A stretch of 64,000 nucleotides of DNA from assembly GCF_052857255.1 (NCBI RefSeq), contig NC_135497.1, positions 551,614,113-551,678,112 on the forward strand. Reading direction: 5' to 3'. A program made the position numbers and the translations under genes. Below the pieces are notes generated by a model that saw only the letters and a list, made by a program, of their open reading frames with translations, was not told where the DNA came from and searched no databases. The stretch is from Amblyomma americanum (Eukaryota > Arthropoda > Arachnida > Ixodida > Ixodidae). Below, in pieces: positions 32,400 through 43,285 of this stretch (within the stretch, counting starts at the first letter, position 1; every line of letters starts with the position of its first letter).

Positions 32400-33740
32400 A
32401 TCATACCTTGGCTATACTCTCTCCGATGTTGAAAAAGTTTCTCTTCGCACTGTCCTATTTTTTAAATAAGTTTTATACCCTCCCTAATAGCCAGTTTGGC
32501 TTTGTATCCTGACGGGGTACATACAGTTCCACTCCATGAGGCATTCTAGATGAACTGTTCTCAGTGCTTCATCAAAATCTGTTGACGCTTCTGAACACTA
32601 GCGAACACGTTTAAACCTTGAATAATCAAATTTTGTGTGGAAAAACATTATTTTGGGCAGGTTTTTATGGGGCTTTGCGGACCATTCTAGACAACTACTT
32701 GAAAAATCGATTTTGGGCAGTTGCTGGAGATGATACGGGCGTTTTTAGTGGTAGGTTGCCACTGAATATTGGTGTGCTTCAAGATTCAGTTTTATTACCA
32801 CTGTAGATATATGCTTTCGTTAATAACTTCCCTTTGGCAATTTCCAAAATGTTCATTGTTTCAGTATGCAGACTACAGTGTGTTACTGGCAAAGCACCTT
32901 TATTACAACACGACCAACGGTACGCAGCAGAATGACGTGTACAATGCAGTGAGCTCGTTTGCTGTTAATGGTTTGGTTTCGTTTCGTTTGTGGTTTATGG
33001 GGGTTTAACGTCCAAAATCGACTCAGGCTATGAGGGACGTCGTAGTGAAGCGCTCCGGAATTTTCGACCACATTTGGCGGTAATGGAATGTCAGTGCTCA
33101 AAAAACGCAACTGGTCTATTTTGCTCCACTAAAGGCTATAGTAAATCATACTCTCCTTTAATTGCTTAATTCATGTTGCGTTTCTGTAACTGCTCGAATG
33201 CTTAATATTGCGGAATATGTTATATATCTCGGTTTATTTGTTTATTGCAAACAATCCTGGAAACGCCACTTCTTGTATGTTTGCTCCAATGTAGGAACCG
33301 TAGCATTGCTCAGGTTTAATACGCAAGATTTTAGCAGCTATCTGTAAATAAAATTATTTTGCATGCTTTGGCTTGCCATGTATTGAGGTATGCTCTAACT
33401 GCTTTTCCCTTCTGTACTAATCCTTGGAGGGGCCAGGTCGTCAAAATTATAAAATTATTATCCAAATGTTGCCTACATTTGTGCACCATTGCCAACTGCA
33501 AATACCCTCCATAACCAAGATTTCCAGATTTCAAATGCTTCCCTTTGGTTCTTGTTCAAGATGCCATCAAACTTCAATGAATGGAATCTATCGCGCAGAC
33601 TCTTGCACAGTGAGGAGTAAAGTACCTGCCCTGATCCATTGCTCCAAGAAGCAGTTTTATGCAGGAAATTTTGATTGCGCACTCCTTATCGCACACAAAA
33701 CATGGGCTGCTGTGAATGAAACGCGCTGCTGTGAGTGACC
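32400..33740 (+). mobile_element. Degraded LINE reverse transcriptase with a SINE inside
   Basis: In several frames of the plus strand a LINE RT can be followed: GVLQDSVLLPL at about 32768-32804 (from GVPQGSVLGPL), then FQYADYSVLLAKHLYYNT at about 32860-32915 (motif C YADD changed to YADY), then after a SINE fragment at 32970-33080 the later palm region (YVIYLGLFVYCKQSWKRHF, about 33220-33275). Stops and shifts are frequent. The subfamily is uncertain (L2- or CR1-like). It is long dead. Confidence 0.6.
32970..33080 (-). repeat. SINE family B, 3' half only
   Basis: This stretch matches the tail half of the SINE at 29800: 'gtttatgggggtttaacg', 'gactcaggctatgaggga' and 'gtagtgaagcgctccgga'. The tRNA-like head is missing. 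It splits a LINE RT remnant. Confidence 0.8.
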
Positions 33741-34001
33741 ATGAAATGAAAAAACTGTGAGTCGCAACATTGGCCCAGCGTCACAAAACCCGGTAGATGA
33801 AGGAAGGAAGAAAAAGAACTTTAATGGAATAGGTGATGTCTGCCTGGTTGTCGGCCTGGCATGCTACTCCTGATGAGGGTGAAAGAAGAGAAGGGTAGAG
33901 AAGAGGATGATGAAAAGAAAAGGAAAAGAAAAAAAGAAAGGGTGAATGGTGAAATCAAGCACACTCCCACACTCACAAACACACACGCACTCAAAAAATT
34001 G

Positions 34002-37000
34002 TCAAGGAATGTCCACCAAACCCGTGTCTCTTAAAAACACTAAAAATGCTTTTGTCCCTCGCACAGCCGAAGCCGCGTTCCTCCAGGGTCCAAGGACATG
34101 CTCGATAAGCACGGGGCCATCCTGTGGGAGTCCTAAAGCACTTAAAAGTGTCTTGCGATGATTGTTGTAGCGTTTGCAGCGGGAGATCAAATGTGACAGA
34201 TCCTCAGGCACACCACATGTGGGGCTCAGAGGGCTACTTATTGCACCAATTTTATGTAAATAGAATTTAGTGAAGGCAACGTCCAGGCGAATGCGGTGGA
34301 GAAAATTTATATCACGTCTAGTTATATTGCGTGGCATGCAGAAGTCACAAGTGGGGTCAATACGAAGAAGGGGTCTTTATTGATGTTCCGGATCGCACCC
34401 CAAAGAGCGTTGCGTGTGCCAGGATTTTGTATATAGAAGTCTCGCGCCATCACTGCGAGAAAACGGTATAGGTAGCAGCAAGGTGGTGTCGCCATGTGCC
34501 GACCTCGCTTCACCGTCAGCGTGATCGTTCGTTGCCTGCAAGGCCACAGTGAGCGGGTAACCACTGCAACACAACACGATGTCCAAGCTCATAGGCCTCG
34601 GAGTGTAATCTGTTTAAGTCATCGATGATCAGCTCTTGAAGGCTTCCTGATGACTTTATGGATTGTAATGCAGCACGAGAGTCACTGAAAATAACCCGCT
34701 CTCTTGGGGGTTGTTGAAGAATGTAAGTGAATGCTGCTCGCAGAGCAGCCAGCTTGGTAGCAGTAGTCGAGGTGCGATGACTGAGTAACGCCGAAATTGT
34801 GGTGCGCGTTGACGGAACCCGGACGCCATTCGCTGATAAGACGGATGCGGCAGAGCCATCAGTGTAGATGTGACGGTACGCACTGTAGCATCCATAAATG
34901 TGTTCAAGGGCAAAATATTTAAGTGCAGGACCGGGGGTGGTTGTTTTTCTTTTGATGCCAGGAACCGTTGTTTTGATTTGCCATGCTATGTACCTCCAAG
35001 GTAGAGAGGAGGTCGTGACAGGGCGCTGGTAGTGTAGTGGGAGAATGTCAGAAACTTCCTCTATGCAATGCGCTGCGAGTGGATGGTGAGGTACACGAGC
35101 GACGTACCGCATCTGGGCACGAAGCAACTCCTGGGTTAGCAGTACTGATGCAGATAGACGCCTGCTCTCTGCTAGAGTACCCACTGTGGAGGTGGTGTTG
35201 GGAAGACCAAGGCAGATTCTCAAGGTCTTAGCTTGCATAGATTCAAGGAGTTTGATATTTGTTTGTGAGATACCCTGAGGAGCTGGGAGACTGTAGCGTA
35301 GGAGGCCTTCGCACAGGGCACCATAGAGCCGTAGTAATGAAGTTGTAGAGCAGCCTTTTCTGATGGTGGAGAGCATACGAAAGATATAGGCGTAAGAGCA
35401 GAGCTTGATTTTAAGCTGTTGTACATGTGGGGACCATGACAGTGGCCTGTCAAATGTCACCCCTAGGAATTTATGGCTTGTAACATATGATATTTGGGTA
35501 CCAGAAACTTTGAGCACGTAGTGTGCAAGATCGCGTCTCGAAAATGCAATTGCTGAGCTTTTATCTGGCGACATGACGAGACGGCGTTTACTTAAAAATG
35601 ATTCTATGCAACCTATTGCCCTCTGTAATCGGACATGCACAATGCGCCTGTTGCGTCCAGAACACCATATACAGATGTCTTCGGTGTAAAGGGGGATTTC
35701 AACTGTAGGAGGCAAGCATTTTTCCAAGCCAACAAGAGAATTATTGAAAAGGGTGGGACTTGAAATTCCCCCCTGAGGGACTCCGCGAGATATTTGATGC
35801 AAAGCTGTGTCGCCTTCACTTGTTGACGTGAAAATAGATCTTTCGTGCAGATAATCGCACAGCCAGTTATACATCCGTCCACCAATGCCAATTGACTGTA
35901 AGGCTTAAAGAATGGCTTCATGTGTGACGTTGTCAAATGCTGCCTTTACGTCAAGAAACACAGCAATCACCATAGACCGCTCTGTTTTGCTGCGATTAAC
36001 ACAATTTGTGAGGGCAATAATGTTGTCGATGCTGCTGCGTCCTTTTCAGAAACTGGACATGGCCGAAGGGTAAATACCTCTGTCAGGTCCCAGGTAAGGC
36101 GGGAGTGTACCATTTTCTTCATCAGGTTTCCGACGCAGCTTAGAAGCGCAATGGGGCGGTAAACGTTTAAGTCAATTGATGGTTTTCCAGGCTTGAGGAT
36201 AAGTATCACCCACGCACGCTTCCAACGCGTTTCAAGGCGGCCGGTCTCCCAGGAGGTGTTATAAACTGCGAGCAGCTGAACCTTGGCCTTACTTCTCAGA
36301 TGAGAAAGGGCAGTGTAGCTTACACCGTCCGGTCCTGGGCACGATTTTTTATTGGTAGCTGCCAAAGCCGCCAGAAGTTCTTCCATGTTGAACGGATCAT
36401 CAAGGAGGGCAGTATTAGGTGAAGGGGTAAAGCTTTCGAGAGGCAATGACACCGATATGGCCCTTAATCGAGCAGTGATTTTAGAACAGAAAGCCTCCGC
36501 TGCATCGAGACGAGAAATATTCGCATTTACAGCTACGCAGTCAAAAGGATTTAGTGAGGCGGGCTGTCTATTGAGGCTGCGTACAATGCTCCATATTATA
36601 GAAAGAGGCTTTCTGGGATCAAGCTTCGCACAAAAGGATCGCCATTCCCGTCTTGCCAGCTTGTCCAAATGACGTTGAACATGGATCTGTACGCGCCTAA
36701 CAACTCTGATGTCTTCTCTATAATTTGTTCTGCGTGCTCGTCTCTATGCTCTGCGGCGAATTGCTCGAAGTCGCTCATATTCAGCATCTGCAGTTGAGTG
36801 CACTTTTGATAGCGTTGTAACCTTAGTGCTGGACATTTTAGCACGTGCTACAGTATCGATGAATCTTTCATAATTGAGGTTTGAGAGGTCCACTTTTTCA
36901 ACTGTGTCAGCGAAAAGTTCCCAATTCGTGTAGCGTGCTACTTGGCGCTGTGAACTTAAGGGAGCACCACCAACTTCTATATACGTAGGAAGATGATCGC

Positions 37001-37661
37001 TGCCATGAGAATCTGTGTCAACACTCCAGGTTGTTGAAGACGACAGATGATTAGAAATCATTGAAATGTCAAGGGCACTGGACCTTGTACCTTGATAAAC
37101 GGTTACCTGACCGTTATTGAGGAAAGTGAAATTGTTGCACTGTGCGAAATCAAAGAACTGTCGTCCTCTGGCTGTAGATCCGATGCCTCCCCAAGCAGGA
37201 TGATGTGCGTTGAAATCACCCGTAATAACGTGCGGCGCAGGGGTACTGCGTACGATAGCCTGAAGGCGGTCGACGTCAAAGTTGACACGGGGGAGTATGC
37301 ACCCGACAATCACTGTGAAGGACAGGTTCATCATCTTGACGGTGGCCGCAACATATTCATTCCGTGCGTCGTCAGATATGGGTTGTGGAATGGAGGTGAC
37401 GTCTTTCCGAACAGCTAAAAGAACTTTGCTGATGTCAACACCTGTCATCGAGTTCAGAACGGTATACCCTGAAAGACGGATAGTAGTACACATAGGGGAT
37501 TCTGAGATGGCAATGATCGGAAAACGGTGCTTCGAAACAAATTGTCGGAAATCAGACAGTCGTGGACCAAGGCTGCAGGCATTCCATTGGAAGATGGTGG
37601 CCTTGTTACGGATGATTTGCACGATAGGGAGAGTAGCTGGTCTATTGAGTGCTACCGCCAT
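34002..37661 (-). pseudogene. LINE ORF2: endonuclease, RT, RNase H, C-terminal zinc region
   Basis: The endonuclease (37661-36750) is well kept: FQWNACSLG, SESP, GDFNAHHPAWGG, LDIS and GSDHLP carry the catalytic residues. After a frameshift RT starts (CPGPDGVSYTAL, KPGKPSIDLNVYRPIAL); a second shift lies near 36050, and motif A (VFLDVKAAFDNV, about 35940-35975) is in another frame. Motif B is RGVPQGGISSPTLF. Motif C reads LYTEDICIW where LYADDICIW is expected, so one catalytic Asp is Glu. In RNase H, TDGS and FSDS remain, but the Glu of the TAAELAAL-type motif is Lys (TATKLAALRAA). The C-terminal CGVPEDLSHLISRC is a Cys/His motif seen in many LINEs. Confidence 0.85.
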
Positions 37662-37805
37662 TGTGCAAGAAGAGGTGCAATGAATTCAAGGATTGTTAAG
37701 ATGGCCTTCGCCACCGGCGAGGAGTGTTGTGTAAGGAAAGCGCGGACAGCCGCAACAAGTGAGCACAGTAGGGAACTGGTAGTGTCGGAGTTTTGGCGAA
37801 TAGAT

Positions 37806-39153
37806 CATTCACGTGGGTGGTTCCAGGTTCCATACTGCGGCTGCCGTGGGGTGTTCACTTTTGTACTCGCTACATGAGGTGGACCAACATTTTGGCGCGG
37901 TGGAAGAGGAGGAAATTCAACCACGTCCTCAATGTTAAGGAGACTGGCATTGTCTTTGTCCGGCGATTGAGGAGCTTTCTTCCCCGGCGATGAATTTTTT
38001 CTGCGGCGACTTCCGCGGATTTGGTTTTGGTCAAATAGAGCAGGTGTTGCTGACTTATAGTCTGTGTTATTTGAGTTCTTGTGCCTGTAGATAATTTTCT
38101 CCTTTTGCTAGGCAGTGCAGCGGAAAAACGTCGCCTCATGCTGCTTACCGCAGTTAGGACAAAGGGGGTTATCACTTGCACATTCATTGCGGTCATGGCT
38201 GCCACCGCAACGAGAGCTGCGCAAGGCAAGTCGGCAAGCGATAGCCACATGGCCGAAGCGTTGCCATCTGGTGCATTGCCGTGGTGTTTGTATGTACTCG
38301 TACACACGGTACCTTGTATAACCGAGAATCACGTATTGCGGAGCAGATTCTGTCGCAAATACAATGCGAATATTTTGTGAGTTTTCAAGTCGGCGGACGG
38401 ATTTAACCGGAGCTCTTTGCAGCAGCGCTGAGTAGATGTCTGATTGAGAGAGATCCAGGGGGACACCCTTAATCACACCCACGCCACAGTTGCTGGGGCG
38501 AGGCTCGTAGGCTTGAACTGCAACTCCAGCTATGCTTGTTATTTGCAAGAGGCGTTCAGTTGCGTGCGCTGTACGGGCGTCAACTGCCAGAAGGTTTAGG
38601 CGTTCGTTGGGCGAACGTGAAGAACTCCGTCTGGAGCCTCAGATTCTAAACCTTGTCTCAATGATAGTGGATTAATGCAGGTAATGAAGTACCCGGAATC
38701 TAGTGGCTTTATGACAACCGTAAGGTTGTGCTTAGGAGTTTGAGGTACATGCGGAGTATCTGCACTCATAAGTGACCGCTTTGAACCACGACGGCGCTTT
38801 GAAGGCACTTGAATAAATCGCTCAGACCCTTCTCCGGACTTCGCAGTAGTGTCCATGTAGATGACAGTAGAAGAACCAGACGAATCAGAAAAATCGTCCT
38901 GACCTGAAGGTAGTGGCAGATCACGGCTTAAGTTGTAAGCATCAGGAGTTCGTTGTCCATGAGGATCTGGAAATCCTGGTCCTGATGCAGCTGGAGCAGA
39001 AGAGTGGTTGCAAGACACCAGGCTTGAGGCAGCAGGTAGGGCTTGCACAGCAGGTATGGCCTGCTGAGTTAGGCCTGACGGAATGCCAGGTGAACAATCA
39101 GGTGTTAAGCCAGGGTGCGGCACCGGCGGAGCAGCACGCATTGCAGGAATCAT
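37806..39153 (-). pseudogene. LINE ORF1, gag-like protein
   Basis: The N-terminal half (39153-38596) is Pro/Ala/Ser-rich followed by RFIQVPSKRRRGSKRS and a region beginning LTVVIKPLDSGYFITCINPL. A frameshift near 38590 leads to the RNA-binding-like part (GVPLDLSQSDIYSALLQRAP, 38548 onward) and two zinc knuckles. The first reads CTRWQRFGHVAIAC, in which Trp replaces the second Cys; the later one is CPNCGKQHEATFFRC. The tail ends near 37806. ORF2 begins about 145 bases on. Confidence 0.75.
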
Positions 39154-39302
39154 ACCAGGATGTAGCAGTGCAGCTTATGTGAACAGAGATGTTCAGCACC
39201 GATGAGAAATCCTTCACAAAGTGTGGCAGAGACGAACGGGCAAAGCCCGACAGCTCTCTTCCTCGTCTTCCGCTCAATTATAACGTTCCTTAGGATAAGT
39301 GC

Positions 39303-39800
39303 ATGGCAGTTTCAAATGTGCCTTTGTTTTTTCGCACCCTCCGAGTAGGTCCTCCTTCTCTGCCTGCTGTAACAGAACCGGTAATTTTAGGTGTTATGTC
39401 TAGTCTTAAGCATAAGAGAAGTGCTGGGCTGGATATCTACTACTTAGGTGATATTCGTATGAACGTCGTCGAATTGAAAGACGTGTTTTTTTTACCCGCA
39501 TATTTGATAGTGGTGTACAGTAGCATTCTCAGAAGCGTGCCCGGCCGCCGTAATTCTGGTGTACCGAGGCCATAAATATAACATATTAAAACACTATCCG
39601 TATCTGGCAGATTGTTGAAAAGTCTGTTTTGTTTGACAATAACTCATTCAGTACAAAACACTCGTGGTCTAATACGTGCTTCGCCCACATTGCCCCACTG
39701 CAGGAATTCCTGCGCGCTGTTCAATGTTTTGATCTCGTATGTAACCAAGGAGCAACACATGGAAGTTTGTCACTAACACTAACTTTTATGCACTCTTTTC
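39303..39800 (+). mobile_element. Degraded LINE RT, N-terminal part
   Basis: The plus-strand peptide VTEPVILGVMSSLKHKRSAG then LDIYYLGDIRMNVVELKDVF is typical of the start of a LINE RT domain (the '--- I---- L---KS-G-D' block). In another frame IVEKSVLFDNN and later fragments continue towards RT motif 2. There are many stops. The subfamily cannot be settled. Confidence 0.55.
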
Positions 39801-41234
39801 GTTAAGCAACTTGCCCACGTGGCAGCAACGATGACGTAGCGTGCATACAATCCTCGCCTGTTATTGGCGTCTTGACTCGCGCGTTTATATGGAATTTTAT
39901 TCACTTTCCAATTGTGTCACACTTTCCATGGTAGATCGGTCTGGCGAATGCAAGGAACGAGGACGCTAGCCTTAGCCCAAACATATCTGTACACATTTTG
40001 TGCACACCACTAGTCAACGAGACGCACACAAGAACTATCACACACGAAGATAACAAATGCAGACGCTACAAGCATGCGCAAGCGCACGTACGACAAGGCC
40101 CTTTAACTTTTGCTCGAACAAAGCACAGAACGTGTCACAAAGACACACTTCCTGCACGTTCGAAAAGGATAAAAAGTACAACGTTTCAAGGACTCTCTCT
40201 TTGGTCATCTCGTAAGAATATTATGCATACTTCCGATAAAAGTGTTCACTCCTACGGTGTCTTATATATAAATCTTTGCTTCCCAACTTTAACCTCGCTG
40301 CGCTTGACATTGGCTCAAATTTTTAGGTACGCTATTGATTATTGATGTTGTACTAACTGTAAGCCAAATATTATGTGAGCAATCCTCTTTACATAAGCTT
40401 CTACGACCTACATGGTAGTAGAGGGCAGCAACGTTGTGTGTACGCATTGGTGCGAATTCCTCGAGTTTAATTTAAACAAATTTTCTCGTGGTGTAGACGC
40501 ACATACGGACGAATGTACGTACAGACAAATATGTGCTGACAAAAAGAGGTGAAAATCTTGACGTTAAAGCACTCCTGCATTAAAAAAAGCCTATACTCAC
40601 CAAGCGAAAGCGTGGTTTTATATTTGGATTTTTTACGTTGACTCTAGTGGAAAATATCTCGGATACCTTATAACCCGCTTTGAGAAATACCGAAATATCA
40701 TTTGGTCTTTCCTTGATCTATACGGGCCATTGTTGAATACTCTTGTCGCACGAGCGCGCTTAATCTCGGTTCAGGTAACCGTGGTTTTCCCCTAAGTGTG
40801 AATAGTGGCGTTCACACGCAGGATTAGGTCAATTCTGCTTTGTGAAAAGCAGCAAGAACGCTTAGCGACAATCCTGGTTTCCTTCTCCTAGGTTATGTAC
40901 GCCCATGTTACAAGGGCATACGCGATGCGCAAAGCGCCGACAGTGCCGCCTGCATGCAAGGCTAGAAAGTGTAGGCGGGCTCGATCGCGGGCGCTGTTGC
41001 CGTCAGCGTGTATATGCGCGTGCGGTCGGGTTTGGGTCCTTGATCGTAATGCTGTGAGCGTTCAGCGATGTGCAGAAAACACTGCTGTATAGTTGGCTAC
41101 TAAAGCACGCACAAAATCTCGCCAGGAACACGCTTCTATAAGTTTCTGGTGCTGCCTGACGAGCGAGAGCGAAGTCGGCTGTGGATCGCGGCCGTTCGAC
41201 GCAGAAAATAAGCATTCGTGCTTTGTTTACTGCA
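39801..41234. other. No feature recognised
   Basis: Mixed-composition sequence without a gene or repeat that I can support. The last 300 bases are richer in GC and CpG. Confidence 0.45.
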
Positions 41235-41465
41235 ATGTCAGAGCTATTGCTGTGTTTCTTGCTTTTTTTTCTTCTCGCTGCGCTTTTAGCGAACGCTTCC
41301 TCGTTTAAACTTGGTCACCTCGTCTATAGCCGAGAAGATACGATGCAAGTTAGGCTCACAAAACAGAGAACGCAGAGTGAATCTGTGAGGTGCTCAGTGT
41401 GTTCAATAAACAAAAAAGGAGTGCTCAGTGTGTTTAGACGCTTTGAACAAAAGTCTTCGTGTTAA
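41235..41465 (+). CDS. Possible small secreted peptide
   Basis: An ATG at 41235 opens a 76-residue frame that starts with a strong signal-peptide profile: MSELLLCFLLFFLLAALLAN, then ASS as a plausible cleavage site. The remainder (about 53 residues) is basic with three cysteines (CSVC and a C-terminal C). An AATAAA at about 41406 and an ATTAAA at about 41677 could be polyadenylation signals. Alternatively this is only a first exon or a chance frame. The family is not recognised. Confidence 0.3.
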   Translation: MSELLLCFLLFFLLAALLANASSFKLGHLVYSREDTMQVRLTKQRTQSESVRCSVCSINKKGVLSVFRRFEQKSSC

Positions 41466-41970
41466 AAAGTAGGTGACGGCACCTTAAAAAATACATCACG
41501 CTATCACCCATGCACGTAGTGAGTAGGCTATCTTACTCCGTGCACACATGCCTTGCACGGAGTCGGCTGTTGCTCTACCTATCTACGGCACGCAATTGCG
41601 ACCTGTGGCGTAGAATATTCGGTGTACGCTCCCCTCAGCTATTTGCATGCTTACTGTTCAACCTGGCACCTGTGAGCATTAAAGGTTTCTGACACTGTGT
41701 TCAGCTTCGCATTGAATGCTTTTAGCACGACTTCGCGGTAATGGAAAACGCGTGAACTTCGAAATATTGGTGTCAGCAGTTGGGGTATAATCTCTTTGCT
41801 GCGGCTGAGTTACGCGTTGTGGCCGCGTGAAAGGTGCAAACGATTCTGAAACCTTAATTTATTCTTATCCTGCCTAGTAGTGGTAGCGCGCGCTGGTTTT
41901 CTTTTTTTTTTTGCATGAAATGAGTGAATATGTCTTCATTTTGCTTCACTGTGGTTTTGTCTCTGCTCTG
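41466..41970. other. No feature recognised
   Basis: Possible 3' UTR of the preceding small frame; otherwise anonymous. Confidence 0.35.
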
Positions 41971-41973
41971 AAA

Positions 41974-42215
41974 GCCCCCCCCCCCCCCCGCCCCCCAGCG
42001 GATCTGTGGTTATGTGCTCGGCTGCTACCCATAAAGACGCGGGTTCGATCCCAGGCGCGGCGGCCGCACTTCGTTGAACGGGAAATGCTTACAGGCCCTT
42101 GAAGTGTGCTATCGATGTCAGTGCTTTTTAAAGAACCCAAAATGGTCGAAATTATCCGAAACCACCCAAAAAGGAGTCGCTCATAGCCTGAGTTCCTTTA
42201 GGCGATATACTTCAC
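41974..42215 (+). repeat. SINE family B, diverged copy after a C-run
   Basis: A C-rich run at about 41974-41998 is followed by 'ggatctgtggttatgtgctc' (A-box-like), the B-box 'gggttcgatcccagg' at about 42043-42057, and body pieces such as 'gatgtcagtgctttttaaag' and 'tcatagcctgagttcctt'. The order matches the copies at 29800 and 45417. The copy is diverged. Confidence 0.75.
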
Positions 42216-42369
42216 AAACCAGCTCTACTTTGAAAAGGATTGTATAGCAGCATTTGGCTTACAAGCAATATTTAATATCATGCTTTGCATTTGCTTTCAC
42301 ACTGCTAATATTGCGTAATTGTAATCTTTAACTAATTGCTTGGTTCTTGCAATTTTGTGCGATCAATAG

Positions 42370-42542
42370 GTCTTTTAGAGAGAATGGGAGTCCCTGCGAG
42401 TCTACTGAAAACAGCAGTATCTGCAGCAAACATTTCCTGAATGGCGAGAGGTCAAATGATCCAAGAAACACGACGTACACTCGAAGCATACTTCTAAGCG
42501 TGCACAGACGAATCAATCCTGGCAGTTCCGAGGGGATTAAAG
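42370..42542 (+). CDS. Candidate THAP-domain exon
   Basis: The 173-nt exon is bounded by an acceptor ('gtgcgatcaatag', AG at 42368-42369) and a donor ('aag|gtaaat', GT at 42543). After one base of a split codon it reads SFRENGSPCESTENSSICSK then HFLNGERSNDPRNTTYTRSI. The ICSKHF block is the conserved C-x-x-H half of the THAP zinc finger, a DNA-binding domain found in host regulators and in P-element-type transposases. The first CxxC half must lie on an upstream exon that I did not find. It could be host or transposon-derived. Confidence 0.5.
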
Positions 42543-43185
42543 GTAAATTTAAACTTGACTGTTGGTGTTTTCTGCTCGCTGATCTGAGACAACTGAGGCA
42601 GAGCAGGGGCTTGATGATTCCTCTTTAAACTCTATTTCTGTTGTTTGCACAAAGGCCACGTAGGCAGGAGTAAATGAGTGAAAATGGTTCTAACGAGGCC
42701 TGAAGTGTGCTATGGCACTGTTAGCCTGATTTTCCTCGTTGCTGAATATAACACAGGTAGTTTGATGACAAGCTCATTCAGACTTTTTGGCGCATTGTAC
42801 TCAATTTCAAGAAAAAACAGAGTAGGATATTAAAGGTTATTGCTCAACGCACAAGAAGTCGTTTATCTCCTATCATTGAAGCAATACCCGTGAACTTTGG
42901 AAGTTCTTTTATATTCATTTTACCCTCCGCTTTTTGTCGCCATAAAAATTTCTTGGATACGTACAAAGGAAATAGTAACTTAATTTCATTGTGTGGTGAG
43001 TAATTGGCTCAATGGCCTTATTTTTACAACATGCAGGCAGAGGCTGAGAGTGAAATAGGCTCATTGTGTGTATTGAGAAGAGTGGTCCATGTATTGAGCA
43101 TAAATACATGTATCTGAACTGCTGTTTCTTGGGGAAAAGCCAGTACTAAGAGCGCACTTTGAGATATATTTTGTCATGATTGCAG
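42543..43185 (+). other. Presumed intron
   Basis: Lies between the two candidate exons. A good acceptor-like sequence ends at about 42655 ('ttctgttgtttgcacaaag'), but no convincing exon follows. The reading phases of the flanking exons do not match directly, so a further small exon may be hidden here. Confidence 0.3.
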
Positions 43186-43285
43186 GTTGCATGCACGTGA
43201 GCAGGAGGAAGAGAGCGTTCATAGAGATAACCCAGCCCTGGAAGATGTCATGGTTGACGGCAGTTTAGAGGTGCAGAAAAGAAGC
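43186..43285 (+). CDS. Candidate exon downstream of the THAP exon
   Basis: A 100-nt segment is bounded by 'tgattgcag' (AG at 43184-43185) and the donor 'agaagc|gtatgt'. After one leading base it is open throughout and reads LHAREQEEESVHRDNPALED then VMVDGSLEVQKRS, acidic and coding-like. Joining it directly to the exon ending at 42542 would be out of phase by one base, so either an exon is missing between them, a site is wrongly chosen, or the gene is decayed. Confidence 0.35.

Larger units (their letters stand above)
33790..39290 (-). mobile_element. Second I-clade LINE, near full length, inactive
   Basis: On the minus strand the order is ORF1, ORF2 (EN-RT-RNase H) and a C-terminal zinc region, then a 3' UTR ending near 33790 in pyrimidine-rich sequence. 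It differs strongly in sequence from the I-type LINE at 4.6-10.8 kb, so it is a separate family. Many stops, shifts and active-site changes make it inactive. The 5' end near 39290 is estimated from where the sequence ceases to look like an ORF1 leader. Confidence 0.85.
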
